From Paraglaciecola psychrophila 170 (GTDB lineage Bacteria; Pseudomonadota; Gammaproteobacteria; Enterobacterales; Alteromonadaceae), in assembly GCF_000347635.1 (NCBI RefSeq), contig NC_020514.1, forward strand, positions 1,302,001-1,366,000: DNA of 64,000 nt, in the 5' to 3' direction. The position numbers and the translations under genes were made by a program. The notes below the pieces were generated by a model. The model did not search any database, was not told where the DNA came from, and saw nothing but the letters and a program-made list of their open reading frames with translations. Of this stretch, positions 28,454 to 37,721 are shown in pieces. Positions within the stretch are counted from its first letter, which is position 1. Each line of letters opens with the position of its first letter.

Positions 28454-28817
28454 GAGTATCCTATGTAGGCCCTCATCAATTCTTTCCTATTGCCGATAAC
28501 TTCTTAAATTAGTATCTTTCCGATCAGCTCGTCATTCTAGATCAAACAGGCCAACTGGTTTATAGTTATGTGAGTATTTATGCGCCGTCTTCAAACTTGG
28601 AATACGACTTGCTAGGTAGTATGAATTAAAATGAATAGTTTGTTAAAATCCAATAAAATGGCACTATGTGAAATCACATAACTAGTTAATTTATATAGAT
28701 AAAAATTTAATTAAGATTCAAGAAATAATGTAAATATGTTGTGCAAAATTGAATGTTGCGGTGCGCTGTGACGTCAATCATAACGAGGATTGGTATTTTG
28801 GGGCATAAAGAAATCAT
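28454..28817. other. Intergenic stretch before fimV
   Basis: About 360 bp, AT-rich, with no reading frame of note. It presumably holds the fimV promoter; no clear sigma-factor boxes can be fixed by eye. Confidence 0.4.
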
Positions 28818-31800
28818 ATGAATTTGCAAAAAATAGCAGTACATCTTTTAATTGTGCTGAATTTTGTTACCGCTATTCCTGCCGCCTATTCTCAACAGGG
28901 GGATTTAAGAGGTCCTAAAAATTTAACGCCTAGGTACTCAGAGCCACAACCTCAACGCCAAACCCAGCCTCAAACTCAAAGAGGCAATCAGTCTGATACT
29001 TATGGCCCTGTAGTCTCTTCGGATACGTTATGGCAAATTTCTCAGAATTATCGTCCAAATAACTCGCTTTCTATTTACCAGGTCATGCAAGCTATATACG
29101 AGCTTAATCTTGACGCTTTTGAACAACAAAATCTTAATTTTTTGAAAGACGGCTCGATATTAAGAATGCCATCGGAAGCTTATATTTCCAGTTTTAACAA
29201 CAGTCAAGCCAAACAAAAAGCAGAGCTAGACGCACAGAGCTTAAAGTCGAACACTTCAAGTCAGTCTGCCCAACAAGCAAAAAATACTGCCGCTTTGGAT
29301 CAAACTCGGGAATTAATAGAAGAAAAATTAGGTGCTATCGACGAGGCACAAAATCGCCAATTTTTGGCCATTCGGAAGCAATTTGCCGAATCGATTAGCA
29401 CTGTGCAAAGTATTCTGGATAATAATCAACAACTATCTGAAAGATTAAATAAAGTCAATGCCGACATTGATGAAATGCGCAGTGAGGGACAGCAAAAGTC
29501 GCTGCAAATGAATCAAATTGGCGAGAGCATTAAAGAGTTATTAGAAAAGTCTCGTCAAGATGATGCGCTAAAAGCTGCTCAAATGGCGAAACAAGAAACG
29601 TCTTGGCTAGACAACCCTATTACGCTTATCTTGCTGTTCACATTACCGATTTTATTAGCACTGTCTGCTTTTGCCTATTGGATGATTAAGCGCAACGCCC
29701 CTGCGTTTGTTAAGCCTGAAGAAGAGGATTTAGATGATCTTTCTTTGGACCCTATTGCTGCTGAAATGGATAATTTGTCGGATGCACTGAGAGCTGAATT
29801 ATCGGGAGAAGGTGATGACGAATTAGACGATGATAATTTGTTTGGCGATGACGATTTACTCGATGATGTGTTATCTGGAGAGCTGGAAGAATCGTTAGAT
29901 GATGCGCTAGGCGATAGTATTGATGATGACCCTGAGATGTTTGATAATCTTGGAGATGATGACCTAGATGAATTACTCGACGAAGAATTTGAAGTTGGCT
30001 CTGAAGTTGTTGAGCAAGATGACTTAGATAGTTTATTCGATGAAGACGACGATGATCTGTTAGCAGAAGTACAAGACAGCGATGATAATTCTGACCTTGA
30101 TGACATGTTAACCGAAGAAGACGAACCAAAAGTCGACGCTGAAGTCGATGACATTGAATATGAAGAGGATGAATCTTTACTTGCACCGGTTACAGATAAT
30201 GATGAAGCTATAACTGAATCTGCGGTGGATGACGAAGAGCAACCTGAGATTAGTATTGATGACTTACTTGCTGAATCAATAGAAGAAAGTGTTGAAACCC
30301 CTTTAATAGATGATTCAGAAGATATCAACGAAGAAGTATTACAGAATCTTGATAAAGAAATAATTTCTCAAAATGAAGAACTGGATAGCGTTACAGGCAG
30401 TCTAATTGACGAGTTGGAACAAGTTGAACAAATGCGTTCTATGTTACCTGACGATGACGATGACGATGACGATGAATTATTCGATGTAGAAGAGCCACAG
30501 CTTGGTATTCAAAAGTTTGATGGTTTAGCTGAAGAGATAGATGAAGACTTATTGGGTGATGAGTTTGATCAAGAAAATATAGACGATGAAATCGAAGTTG
30601 ATATATCTGAAGTTCTGCAAGATACACAACAATCCGTTCAAGCTGAAGAGCTAGCTGATACAGCTGAAGAGCTAGCTGATACAGCTGAAGAGATAGTTGA
30701 GCCAGAGCCGTCAGTTGAAGCTAAAGAGTTACCTGAGCCAGAACAAGCAGTTGAAGACGAAGAGTTATCTGAGCCTGAACAAGCGGTTGAAGATGAAGAG
30801 CTAGCTGATTCAGAACAAGTTGTTGAAGATGAAGAGTTAGCTGAGCCAGAACAATCAGTTGAAGCTGAAGAATTACCTGAGCCAGAGCAAGCTGTTGCAG
30901 CTGAAGAGTTAGCTCAGCCTGAACAAGCGGTTGAAGACGAAGAGTTACCTGATCCAGAACAAGCAGTTGACGCTGAAGAGCTAGCTGAGCCAGAACAGGC
31001 TGTTGCAGTTGAAGAGTTACCTGAGTCAGAACAAGCGGTTGAAGACGAAGAGTTAGCTGACGACAGCATAGATGAAGACGATGAACTCGACACTGAGTTA
31101 AATGAAGACTTCGACATGCCAACCAATAGTGACTCTACATTAGATGAAGATCAGCTAGAAAAAGCCTTAGAAGATTTTGAAAAAGAAGAGTTGGATGAGG
31201 TATTAGAAGATCTCACATCAAATGAACCTGCATCTATTAGTTCACTTGATGATTTAGAGTTCTCGGCCGACGATTTTGTTATTAAAAATCAACCTCGTGA
31301 GCCACTCTCCTCGACATCTCCAACTCTTGATGAGGGGGAATCGGTTGACGATTTTGATGATAGTGAACTTGATAATGCATTTGATGAAACTATCGATGGA
31401 TTATCGTTCGAGTCATCACAAAATAGTCGTGATGAATTAGATGATTTACCGGGGTTAGGCGATTGGTTAGATGATGATGTCAAACCTAATCAAAAGCAGA
31501 CTAATGCTGATGAAGATGATGGGATCATCGAAGAGCTTGAAGGCTCAAGCTTTGATGAAATGCTCGAAACTATTGATTTTGACGACGATTTATCATTAGA
31601 AGAAGATGATACTGGGTTTGATATCGCCGCTTTATTGGACGGAACGTTTGAAAGTGAAGACATCGATGAAAGTGAATTAGACACAGAAGACTTTTTAGAT
31701 GTTGAATCATTACTGAATGAAAGTTTTAGTGCTGAGTCTGATGATGAGATTGATAAAGCATTAGATTTAGATATTCCTCTAGAGCCTTTTGCTAATGAAC

Positions 31801-31985
31801 AAGACAATCTCAATATGATCGATGTTGATGCCGATGATGGTTTGGGTGCAAAGTTAGACTTGGCGCATGCATACATAGAGATAGGTGAAGATGACTCGGC
31901 GAAAGAATTATTAGATGAAATTTTGAAAAAAGGCAGTGCAGAACAGATAGCTGAAGTAAAAATCATTCTAAATAAACTGGATTAA
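28818..31985 (+). CDS. fimV: FimV-like envelope/pilus-assembly protein, highly acidic
   Basis: A 1055-residue protein with signal peptide, a LysM-like domain at about 65-130 (YGPVVSSDTLWQISQNY, LRMPSEAYI), a coiled segment, one membrane helix at about 265-285 (PITLILLFTLPILLALSAFA), a very long Asp/Glu-rich cytoplasmic region and a C-terminal TPR-like FimV_C motif (DLAHAYIEIGEDDSAKELLDEIL). FimV binds peptidoglycan and organises the cell pole and type IV pili. Between residues about 608 and 755 there are tandem 12-residue repeats. It sits behind asd, as in related bacteria. Confidence 0.9.
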   Translation: MNLQKIAVHLLIVLNFVTAIPAAYSQQGDLRGPKNLTPRYSEPQPQRQTQPQTQRGNQSDTYGPVVSSDTLWQISQNYRPNNSLSIYQVMQAIYELNLDAFEQQNLNFLKDGSILRMPSEAYISSFNNSQAKQKAELDAQSLKSNTSSQSAQQAKNTAALDQTRELIEEKLGAIDEAQNRQFLAIRKQFAESISTVQSILDNNQQLSERLNKVNADIDEMRSEGQQKSLQMNQIGESIKELLEKSRQDDALKAAQMAKQETSWLDNPITLILLFTLPILLALSAFAYWMIKRNAPAFVKPEEEDLDDLSLDPIAAEMDNLSDALRAELSGEGDDELDDDNLFGDDDLLDDVLSGELEESLDDALGDSIDDDPEMFDNLGDDDLDELLDEEFEVGSEVVEQDDLDSLFDEDDDDLLAEVQDSDDNSDLDDMLTEEDEPKVDAEVDDIEYEEDESLLAPVTDNDEAITESAVDDEEQPEISIDDLLAESIEESVETPLIDDSEDINEEVLQNLDKEIISQNEELDSVTGSLIDELEQVEQMRSMLPDDDDDDDDELFDVEEPQLGIQKFDGLAEEIDEDLLGDEFDQENIDDEIEVDISEVLQDTQQSVQAEELADTAEELADTAEEIVEPEPSVEAKELPEPEQAVEDEELSEPEQAVEDEELADSEQVVEDEELAEPEQSVEAEELPEPEQAVAAEELAQPEQAVEDEELPDPEQAVDAEELAEPEQAVAVEELPESEQAVEDEELADDSIDEDDELDTELNEDFDMPTNSDSTLDEDQLEKALEDFEKEELDEVLEDLTSNEPASISSLDDLEFSADDFVIKNQPREPLSSTSPTLDEGESVDDFDDSELDNAFDETIDGLSFESSQNSRDELDDLPGLGDWLDDDVKPNQKQTNADEDDGIIEELEGSSFDEMLETIDFDDDLSLEEDDTGFDIAALLDGTFESEDIDESELDTEDFLDVESLLNESFSAESDDEIDKALDLDIPLEPFANEQDNLNMIDVDADDGLGAKLDLAHAYIEIGEDDSAKELLDEILKKGSAEQIAEVKIILNKLD
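30640..31070 (+). repeat. Tandem 36-bp repeats inside fimV
   Basis: About eleven 12-residue units of the type EPEQAVEDEELA, encoded by 36-bp units whose DNA is closely similar. Such arrays change copy number by slippage or recombination, altering the length of the acidic linker. Confidence 0.8.
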
Positions 31986-32182
31986 AATCGTTAATATGAT
32001 GGAGTTTATACTTAGGTCATTCCTTAATAAATCTGTCTATTTCGAGGCTGTAACAGATTTTGTGTTTGCTGCTTTTATTTTCATGTTTTAGTCTCGTTAG
32101 CACAGCATATTGAGTGATATGAATACAGAATGTTTATGACATATTTCACTAAGCAGTATATTGAATTCCAATGTGGGTATAC

Positions 32183-32844
32183 ATGTCAAAATTTATAACC
32201 GCTTTCTCAATTGTCTGTACTATTTTCTCTAGCGGTATTTCCTTTTTTGCACAATCCAAACAGCTATCTGTCAATGTGTTGAATGTACAAAACATGTATG
32301 TTGTAGACGTTGTGGTTTATCTTACCCCTATAAATGCTAAACCAAGTAATACATCTAAAAACATCGCGATAATGGACCTAATAAATACGTAATTTTTACC
32401 ACATATATTAGTCATTCAAAAAGATACTCAAGTGGATTTCCCCAATTCTGACTCGATCAAACATCACGTATATTCTTTCTCAAAGGCTAAAACCTTTGAA
32501 TTACAACTATATAAGAAACTTAATGCTGAGCCTTTACTTTTTTCAACGCAAGGTTCAGTTGAGTTAGGCTGTAACATTCATGATTGGATGCTTGGGTATA
32601 TTTTTGTTGTTGATACCCCTTATGTTGGTAAAACTGATATGCAAGGCAATCTGACTCTTGAGCTGCCTGATGGCGAATATCAATTAGATGTTTGGCATCC
32701 TAGAATACAAGAAGAAGTTTCTCCTTATCCAGACAGCTGACTTTATCGGAAGAGTCTGAGATTAACGTTACATTTGAGTCACCTCTATTACCTGATGCCA
32801 ATCAACACGAAGATATGTCAGAAGAATTTTCTGATTATGAATAA
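32183..32844 (+). pseudogene. Methylamine-utilisation-type (cupredoxin-like) periplasmic protein, broken
   Basis: A signal peptide (MSKFITAFSIVCTIFSSGISF) leads the frame, stopped by TAA 32390 where a Gln is expected. The same frame continues DTQVDFPNSDSIKHHVYSFS, FELQLYKKLNAEPLLFST, VELGCNIHDWMLGYIFVVD and ELPDGEYQLDVWHPR. A later shift near 32735 is needed to reach LTLSEESEINVTFESP and TAA 32842. The HHVYSF / CNIHDWM pattern is a copper-site signature. It overlaps the start of the next gene, ATGAATAA. Confidence 0.8.
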
Positions 32845-34079
32845 AACGTTTATGTGGAAAGATGCGTTTCCTCCAAAGATGTTAAGTTTGCTTTTTTTGA
32901 GCCTTTTTATAGTGAGTGTTAATGCTTTAGCCGTCGAAGTTAAAGGGCTGGTACAACTCAATTATGTCAAATCAGATCAACAATCCTCTCGGTTTGAAAG
33001 CGATACCGGGATACTTGCTTATTCTGAAGACGGTTTAAATGTGCAACAGGCTTTTGCAGAGTTGTCAGACAACTTTGCAAGTGGTCTGAGTTATGCTGTA
33101 GTCGCGAATTATTATCAGTTGGGTGAGCAAAATGTAGGCATATCTCAAGCTCAAATTAGTTACAAACCATTAAGCATTAATAAGTTGCGGTGGCGTGCAA
33201 GAATTGGCTTTTTTTATCCTAAATTATCTTTGGAAAATGTGGATCTAGGTTGGTTGTCACCTTTCACTTACACCCAGTCAGCACTGAATAGTTGGGTCGG
33301 GGAGGAGCTTCGTACTGCCGGATTAGAATTGACACTATACAGCCCCGGTCGTGCTCGTAATAGTCCCATTTCGTGGGAATTTCATGGCTCACTGTTTAAA
33401 GCAAATGACCCTTTAGGCACATTAATGTGTTGGCGTGGTTTTGCTATGCACGATAGGCAAAGTTTAAATAATGACCGCGTCCCTTTTGCTCCTTATCCCA
33501 GTGTTATTGGCGAAGATCGTATTTTTCACCCTAATTACGTTGAGCCATATCATGAGCTAGATGGAAATATAGGTTTTTATCTAGGTACACATATTAAATA
33601 TTATAAACAATCCACCTTGCGTTATTACTATTATGATAATCAAGCTGATCCATTAGCCGTTAGTGAGGAACGGCTATACGCTTGGCGAACTAAATTTCAT
33701 TCCTTGGCCTTACAACATGAATTTAATGGCAATACCCGTGTTCTGGGTCAATGGCTGTCAGGCAGTTCAGTAATGGGCGACCGCTTTGTATATATTGATT
33801 TTGATTCTTGGTATGCAATGCTGAGTCATAGACATAATGCACATAGGTTCAGCTTACGTTTTGACAAGTTTAAAGTAAGGGAAGATGATGTTTTTCCATG
33901 GGATCTCAATAAAAGTGATGGCCATGGTGTTGGCTTGGCGCTATGACTTAGATAAGCATTGGCAAATTGGTGTGGAACAACATATCAACAAAAATAGTGC
34001 TGATATCAGAGCAACTTTAGGTGAAAATGTCGAAATAGACCAACAGCAAAGTTTAGCTGTTTTGCAATATCGATGGTGA
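32837..34079 (+). pseudogene. Putative outer-membrane beta-barrel protein, frameshifted near the C-terminus
   Basis: Starts at ATG 32837 inside the previous stop, so it was translationally coupled. A signal peptide (LLFLSLFIVSVNALAVEV) is followed by beta-rich sequence ending in aromatic residues. At about 33940 the frame SDGHGVGLAL stops, but AWRYDLDKHWQIGVEQHINK continues in the next frame to LQYRW, a porin-type terminus. A base is missing. Without it the protein would be about 413 residues. The family is not certain; the partner role with the copper-like protein is inferred from coupling. Confidence 0.65.
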
Positions 34080-34086
34080 TGGTTGA

Positions 34087-34398
34087 TTAGACACTGCTTT
34101 GTTGTTCAATCACAAATACTCTCGCTTCGCCTATCGGGTCACCATAGTGTTTGGTACCGATCGACGCTTGAAATATATGACCTATTTCAAGCCGCTTTGA
34201 TAATTGTTTACCGTTTTGTTTATAGTGCATGGTGACCTTACCATCCAAAACCATAAATACTTCTTCTGCATCATTAATATGCTATTTATAAGGTTGATCT
34301 GACCAATATAAACAAATGGAGATCCCTTGCATACTAGCAACGGTCATTGCGTCCCATGCACTCTTAGCAGTAAGGTTTTTGGCTCAAATAATCTGCAT
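34087..34398 (-). pseudogene. Small cupin protein, two stops
   Basis: From ATG 34398: MQII, TGA, AKNLTAKSAWDAMTVASMQG, ISICLYWSDQPYK, TAG, HINDAEEVFMVLDGKVTMHY and on to GDPIGEARVFVIEQQ, TAA at 34087. It is a single cupin domain of about 100 residues with TGA (codon 5) and TAG (where W is expected). It begins one base after the DUF1272 stop, so it is the last gene of the decayed operon. Confidence 0.7.
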
Positions 34399-34620
34399 TT
34401 ATTTAATGACCCTTTCGGTTGATGCTGGATGTTTCTTTAATAAATTTTCGGGACGAATAGGCCTTTTTTGTAGATTACCCTGGCAATTTGGACAAAGATG
34501 TTGATGTATATTGACGGTACAGTTTTCACAGAACGTACTCTCAAATGTACAGATGTAGGCGACTGAACCTGTACTTAAGTCGCTATCACAACTTTCACTG
34601 TTGGGTCTAAGTTACAGCAT
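34399..34620 (-). pseudogene. DUF1272 zinc-ribbon protein, stop at codon 3
   Basis: ATG 34620 then CTG TAA; family members begin MLQLRPNCE, so a CAA is now TAA. The rest is intact: SESCDSDLSTGSVAYICTFE, FCENC, LCPNCQGNLQKRPIRPENLL and ending ASTERVIK, with the cysteine pairs of the zinc ribbon still present except the first. It overlaps the upstream PfpI stop by 14 bases, so it was probably coupled. Confidence 0.8.
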
Positions 34621-35260
34621 ATAAGTTTTCCTTATTGAGGCAGTAAAAACCAATATTAGTCCACTGGGATTCCATTTGTTTAGCTGTCAATATAGCCAAA
34701 TTTTGGCTGCTAAATTTGCTGAGCAGACGTAGGCTCATATCTATGCCAGCGGGAATGCCGCCAGAGGTGATAACGTTCTGGTTGTCTACCCAGCGAACAT
34801 TCTCAATTATTGGAATATCAGGATATGTTTGTCTAAATTCCTCAATATCATTCCAATGTGTTGTGGCCTGATAGCTATTTAGTAAACCGGCCTGTGCTAA
34901 TAAAAATGCTCCGGTACAAACCGAAGCCATAATAGGTACATTATGGCCTTGCTCTTGTATCAATTGGATAATATGAGTTTTTTGCATTTCATCAGTGTGC
35001 ACACCACCCACAACAACCAGTAGGTCAAGTTCAGGGTGAGTGTGAATATCGTACTTTGGAGTGACACAAAATCCGCCTCTAGCCTCAATCGATAAATTCG
35101 TTTCTCCTATTAAAAATACATGTATTCGAAGATTTTCATTGTTTGAGCGATTAGCAGAAGCAAACACTTCAAACGGGCCAGAGAAGTTCAATACTTCTGC
35201 GTTCTTATATACGTATATGCCTATGTTAAGTTGCTCTTCTTTATGTTTCATTAGATTCAT
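34607..35260 (-). CDS. DJ-1/PfpI-family protein (isonitrile hydratase-like)
   Basis: A 217-residue glutamine-amidotransferase-like protein. The cysteine nucleophile is in ASVCTGAFLLAQAGLL, preceded by PELDLLVVVGG and followed by TTHWNDIEEF and VITSGGIPAGIDM. There is no AraC domain, so it is likely an enzyme such as an isonitrile hydratase or chaperone-like hydrolase. The start ATG 35260 overlaps the TGA of the upstream fragment as ATGA. It is the one intact member of this minus-strand operon. Confidence 0.8.
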   Translation of the reverse strand: MNLMKHKEEQLNIGIYVYKNAEVLNFSGPFEVFASANRSNNENLRIHVFLIGETNLSIEARGGFCVTPKYDIHTHPELDLLVVVGGVHTDEMQKTHIIQLIQEQGHNVPIMASVCTGAFLLAQAGLLNSYQATTHWNDIEEFRQTYPDIPIIENVRWVDNQNVITSGGIPAGIDMSLRLLSKFSSQNLAILTAKQMESQWTNIGFYCLNKENLYAVT

Positions 35261-35595
35261 GCCATTTTAGAAAAATGTTTAACCACTTGTTGGCTTAATT
35301 TAGGGCTTGGTTGTTCAGAGGAACCACAATTAACTGGGAGCTCAGTGTTGTAATCTAATCACAATAGTATAATTTTGGTTACTCTATCTGCATCTAACTT
35401 GGCCACTTTGGTTAGCCTAAATTGAATATCGGCACTGGCCACTCCATCAGTTATCCGATTTCGGTCTATCACTTCCCGCTGATGTATTACTTCGATATTA
35501 ATCGCCTTTAGTTTGTTTCTAGTTGCCAAGTGGCTTGCCGCTTTATATCTGACTAAGAGCCATGCCCTAGCTAAAATAATAAATCCTATTTTCAT
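35257..35595 (-). pseudogene. DJ-1/PfpI-family protein, truncated and stopped
   Basis: Reads ARAWLLVRYKAASHLATRNK, EVIDRNRITDGVASADIQFR, LTKVAKLDADRVTKIILL, a TGA, then LDYNTELPVNCGSSEQPSPK to TGA 35257. This is the last half of a PfpI domain; residues normally TSHWAT and GIDFAL are altered or lost. The first half, including the catalytic cysteine, is missing. The divergent regulator gene starts 86 bases away. Confidence 0.75.
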
Positions 35596-35680
35596 GACTT
35601 TCCTAGTTAGTGGTTACACCATTAAGATATTATCTGTGTTATCGTTTGGCGCAAATGACATAAAACTATATTTTTCTGCC

Positions 35681-36655
35681 ATGAGTATGGATCGCCGTAT
35701 TTTCTTTGTTGTGTTTGACCAGTTTGAGTTACTGGATTTATCCGGGCCCTCATCAGTGTTTAATGCTGCTAAAGCGTTAATGAAACAACCCGCGTATGAG
35801 ATACACGTGTTGTCTGCCGCTGGGGGATTGATCCAATCGCGCACAGGCATTGAGGTTAATAGCCAATCTCTTGCCACCTTTGATGTTCGTCGTTCAGACA
35901 CGATTTTGGTTGTAGGGGGAAGTCAGAAGGCAATAAAACAGGTGTCTGTTGATGATGTCGTGCAAAACTGGTTGGCTAAAAACGCAGAAAAAGCTGAGCG
36001 AGTAGGATCGATATGCACTGGTGCTATGGTGTTAGCCGCAAATGGTCTATTGGACGAAAAGAGAGCCACAACTCACTGGGCTGATTTGAGTCTCATGGCC
36101 GATAAGTATCCCTGTGTTGATGTTGCCAAGGACGCTTTATATTGTGTCGATGGCAACATTTGGACTTCTGCAGGAGTGACAACTGGCATTGATATGGCCA
36201 TGGCGATGGTGGGCAAAGATCACAATACAAAGGTGATGCATGAGATAGCAAGATGGTTAGTGGTTTACGCACATCGCCCGGGACACCAGTCACAATTCAG
36301 TGAATTATTGATGGCGCAACACAGTCCCAGATTCGCGGATATCATTGGTTGGATTGATGGCAATTTACATCATTCAATTAAGGTCGCCGAAATGGCTAAA
36401 CAAGCTCTTATGACTGAGCGAACCTTCTATCGAAAATTTACCGATGAAATAGGGTGTACACCTTCAAAATTTTTGGAAAACAGACGCCTATTTAGAGCAA
36501 AACAATTGTTAGAAAGCGAGGGAGTGGTTAAGTCAATATTTTCCAAGGTAGGTTATCAATCTGAGCTTGGTTTTCGTAATGCTTTTGCCGCCAAGTATGG
36601 ATTATCTCCGTCCTTGTATAAACGAATGCATTGCAGTTCATGCGCGTTAAAATAG
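35681..36655 (+). CDS. GlxA-family AraC-type transcriptional regulator
   Basis: From ATG 35681 (MSMDRRIFFVVFDQFELLDL). The N-terminal PfpI-like sensor domain has VGGSQKAIKQ and GSICTGAMVLAANGLL, with TTHWADL and TSAGVTTGIDMAM; the C-terminal helix-turn-helix has MTERTFYRKFTDEIGCTPSK and IFSKVGYQSELGFRNAF. About 324 residues. The longer frame from 35513 has no family match. It is divergent from the decaying PfpI-DUF1272-cupin operon and probably controlled it. Confidence 0.88.
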   Translation: MSMDRRIFFVVFDQFELLDLSGPSSVFNAAKALMKQPAYEIHVLSAAGGLIQSRTGIEVNSQSLATFDVRRSDTILVVGGSQKAIKQVSVDDVVQNWLAKNAEKAERVGSICTGAMVLAANGLLDEKRATTHWADLSLMADKYPCVDVAKDALYCVDGNIWTSAGVTTGIDMAMAMVGKDHNTKVMHEIARWLVVYAHRPGHQSQFSELLMAQHSPRFADIIGWIDGNLHHSIKVAEMAKQALMTERTFYRKFTDEIGCTPSKFLENRRLFRAKQLLESEGVVKSIFSKVGYQSELGFRNAFAAKYGLSPSLYKRMHCSSCALK

Positions 36656-36688
36656 TGACAGGTTTTCTAACTGGCACAAGATACGTGT

Positions 36689-37591
36689 TTATTTATTTAA
36701 GTTATTAAAACGTTCCTTGCAGTGAAGGTAAAACGCCTTGGTAAGCCTATTCATCGGAGCATGAGATGACGTCACAAAACCATACTCATGTTTGATTTTG
36801 TGAGTGAGGGGCAGCAATACCATATCATTGTCTACGTATTGCTTTGCCAATAACTCATTGACCAAAGCTATGCCCAGGTTTCGTTTTGCAAAGGTACAGG
36901 CTATGGCCACTGTATGTGCTTCTAGCCTTACTCGCATCGGTACATTGGCATTTCGAAACGCTTCGTCGATTTGAACTCTTGAGTACCGGCCCTTGCCAAT
37001 TAGAATTAGCTGTTGGTCATGCAAATCCTTAATTCCTAAACGTTTTTTACTAGCTAAAGGGTGTGCTTTGCTCAATACACAGCAAGTATTGCTCTCTACA
37101 ATTTTTTCAGAGGTGAGACCTGGGTGGGTTTCAGGTAATTGGATAAATCCACAATCTGCAGAACGATGAGCAACAATTTCTCTTGCCGCGGCCGGAGCAT
37201 GTGTATCAAGTGATACATTTACCCTAGGCCGCTGTTTTAGAAAATCGGCGACTATATTTGCTAACGGACCTGCAATAAAAGAATTAGGTGCAACAATTTT
37301 GAGTACGCCTAATTCAGAATTAAATAGATTTTTTGCTAATAATGAAATTCTATCGACGCTGGACAAGGTCAATTCCACTTCATGATGCAATACCAGTGCT
37401 TCATCGCTGGGTATCAATCTGCCTTTTTCACGATAAAAAAGTTGAAATCCAACATGTTCTTCTAATACACCGAGCAGTCGACTAATGCCTGGTTGCGTTA
37501 TCCCCATTTCTTTTGCTGCAGCCGTAGCCGTTCCTCTTTCCATGATAGTTTGAAAGGCTTCAAGGCTTTTCAGGTTTATTGGGTTTTTCAT
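36689..37591 (-). CDS. LysR-family transcriptional regulator
   Basis: A 300-residue regulator: winged helix at 5-65 (LEAFQTIMERGTATAAAKEM, TQPGISRLLGVLEEH) and a periplasmic-binding-protein-like effector domain. It faces the TonB receptor gene with 130 bp between starts, the classical arrangement for a regulator of the divergent operon. The ligand would most likely be a substrate or product of that operon. The ORF stop also lies 34 bp from the GlxA-type stop, tail to tail. Confidence 0.88.
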   Translation of the reverse strand: MKNPINLKSLEAFQTIMERGTATAAAKEMGITQPGISRLLGVLEEHVGFQLFYREKGRLIPSDEALVLHHEVELTLSSVDRISLLAKNLFNSELGVLKIVAPNSFIAGPLANIVADFLKQRPRVNVSLDTHAPAAAREIVAHRSADCGFIQLPETHPGLTSEKIVESNTCCVLSKAHPLASKKRLGIKDLHDQQLILIGKGRYSRVQIDEAFRNANVPMRVRLEAHTVAIACTFAKRNLGIALVNELLAKQYVDNDMVLLPLTHKIKHEYGFVTSSHAPMNRLTKAFYLHCKERFNNLNK

Positions 37592-37721
37592 TTATGATTA
37601 TTCCGTTAAACACTATAACAAAATGCTATGGGGTTATCATAATTTATCATGGTATTGCATGGAACTTTTATTTAACTAAACTGCAATAACACTTAAAAAA
37701 GCCAAGTAGCCGGAGACTTCA

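Noticed and set aside
30439..31126. Serine-rich or leucine/glutamine-rich minus-strand ORFs opposite fimV
   Set aside because: They are shadows of GAx/GAA-rich coding on the plus strand and have no start or family support.
4737..34620. Stop-codon reassignment (TAA read as Gln, TGA as Trp) to explain in-frame stops in several genes
   Set aside because: The intact housekeeping genes end normally at TAA, TAG and TGA (for example tag, asd, aceE, nadC), and the stop-bearing genes are mostly mobile or accessory and also carry frameshifts. Decay fits better than recoding.
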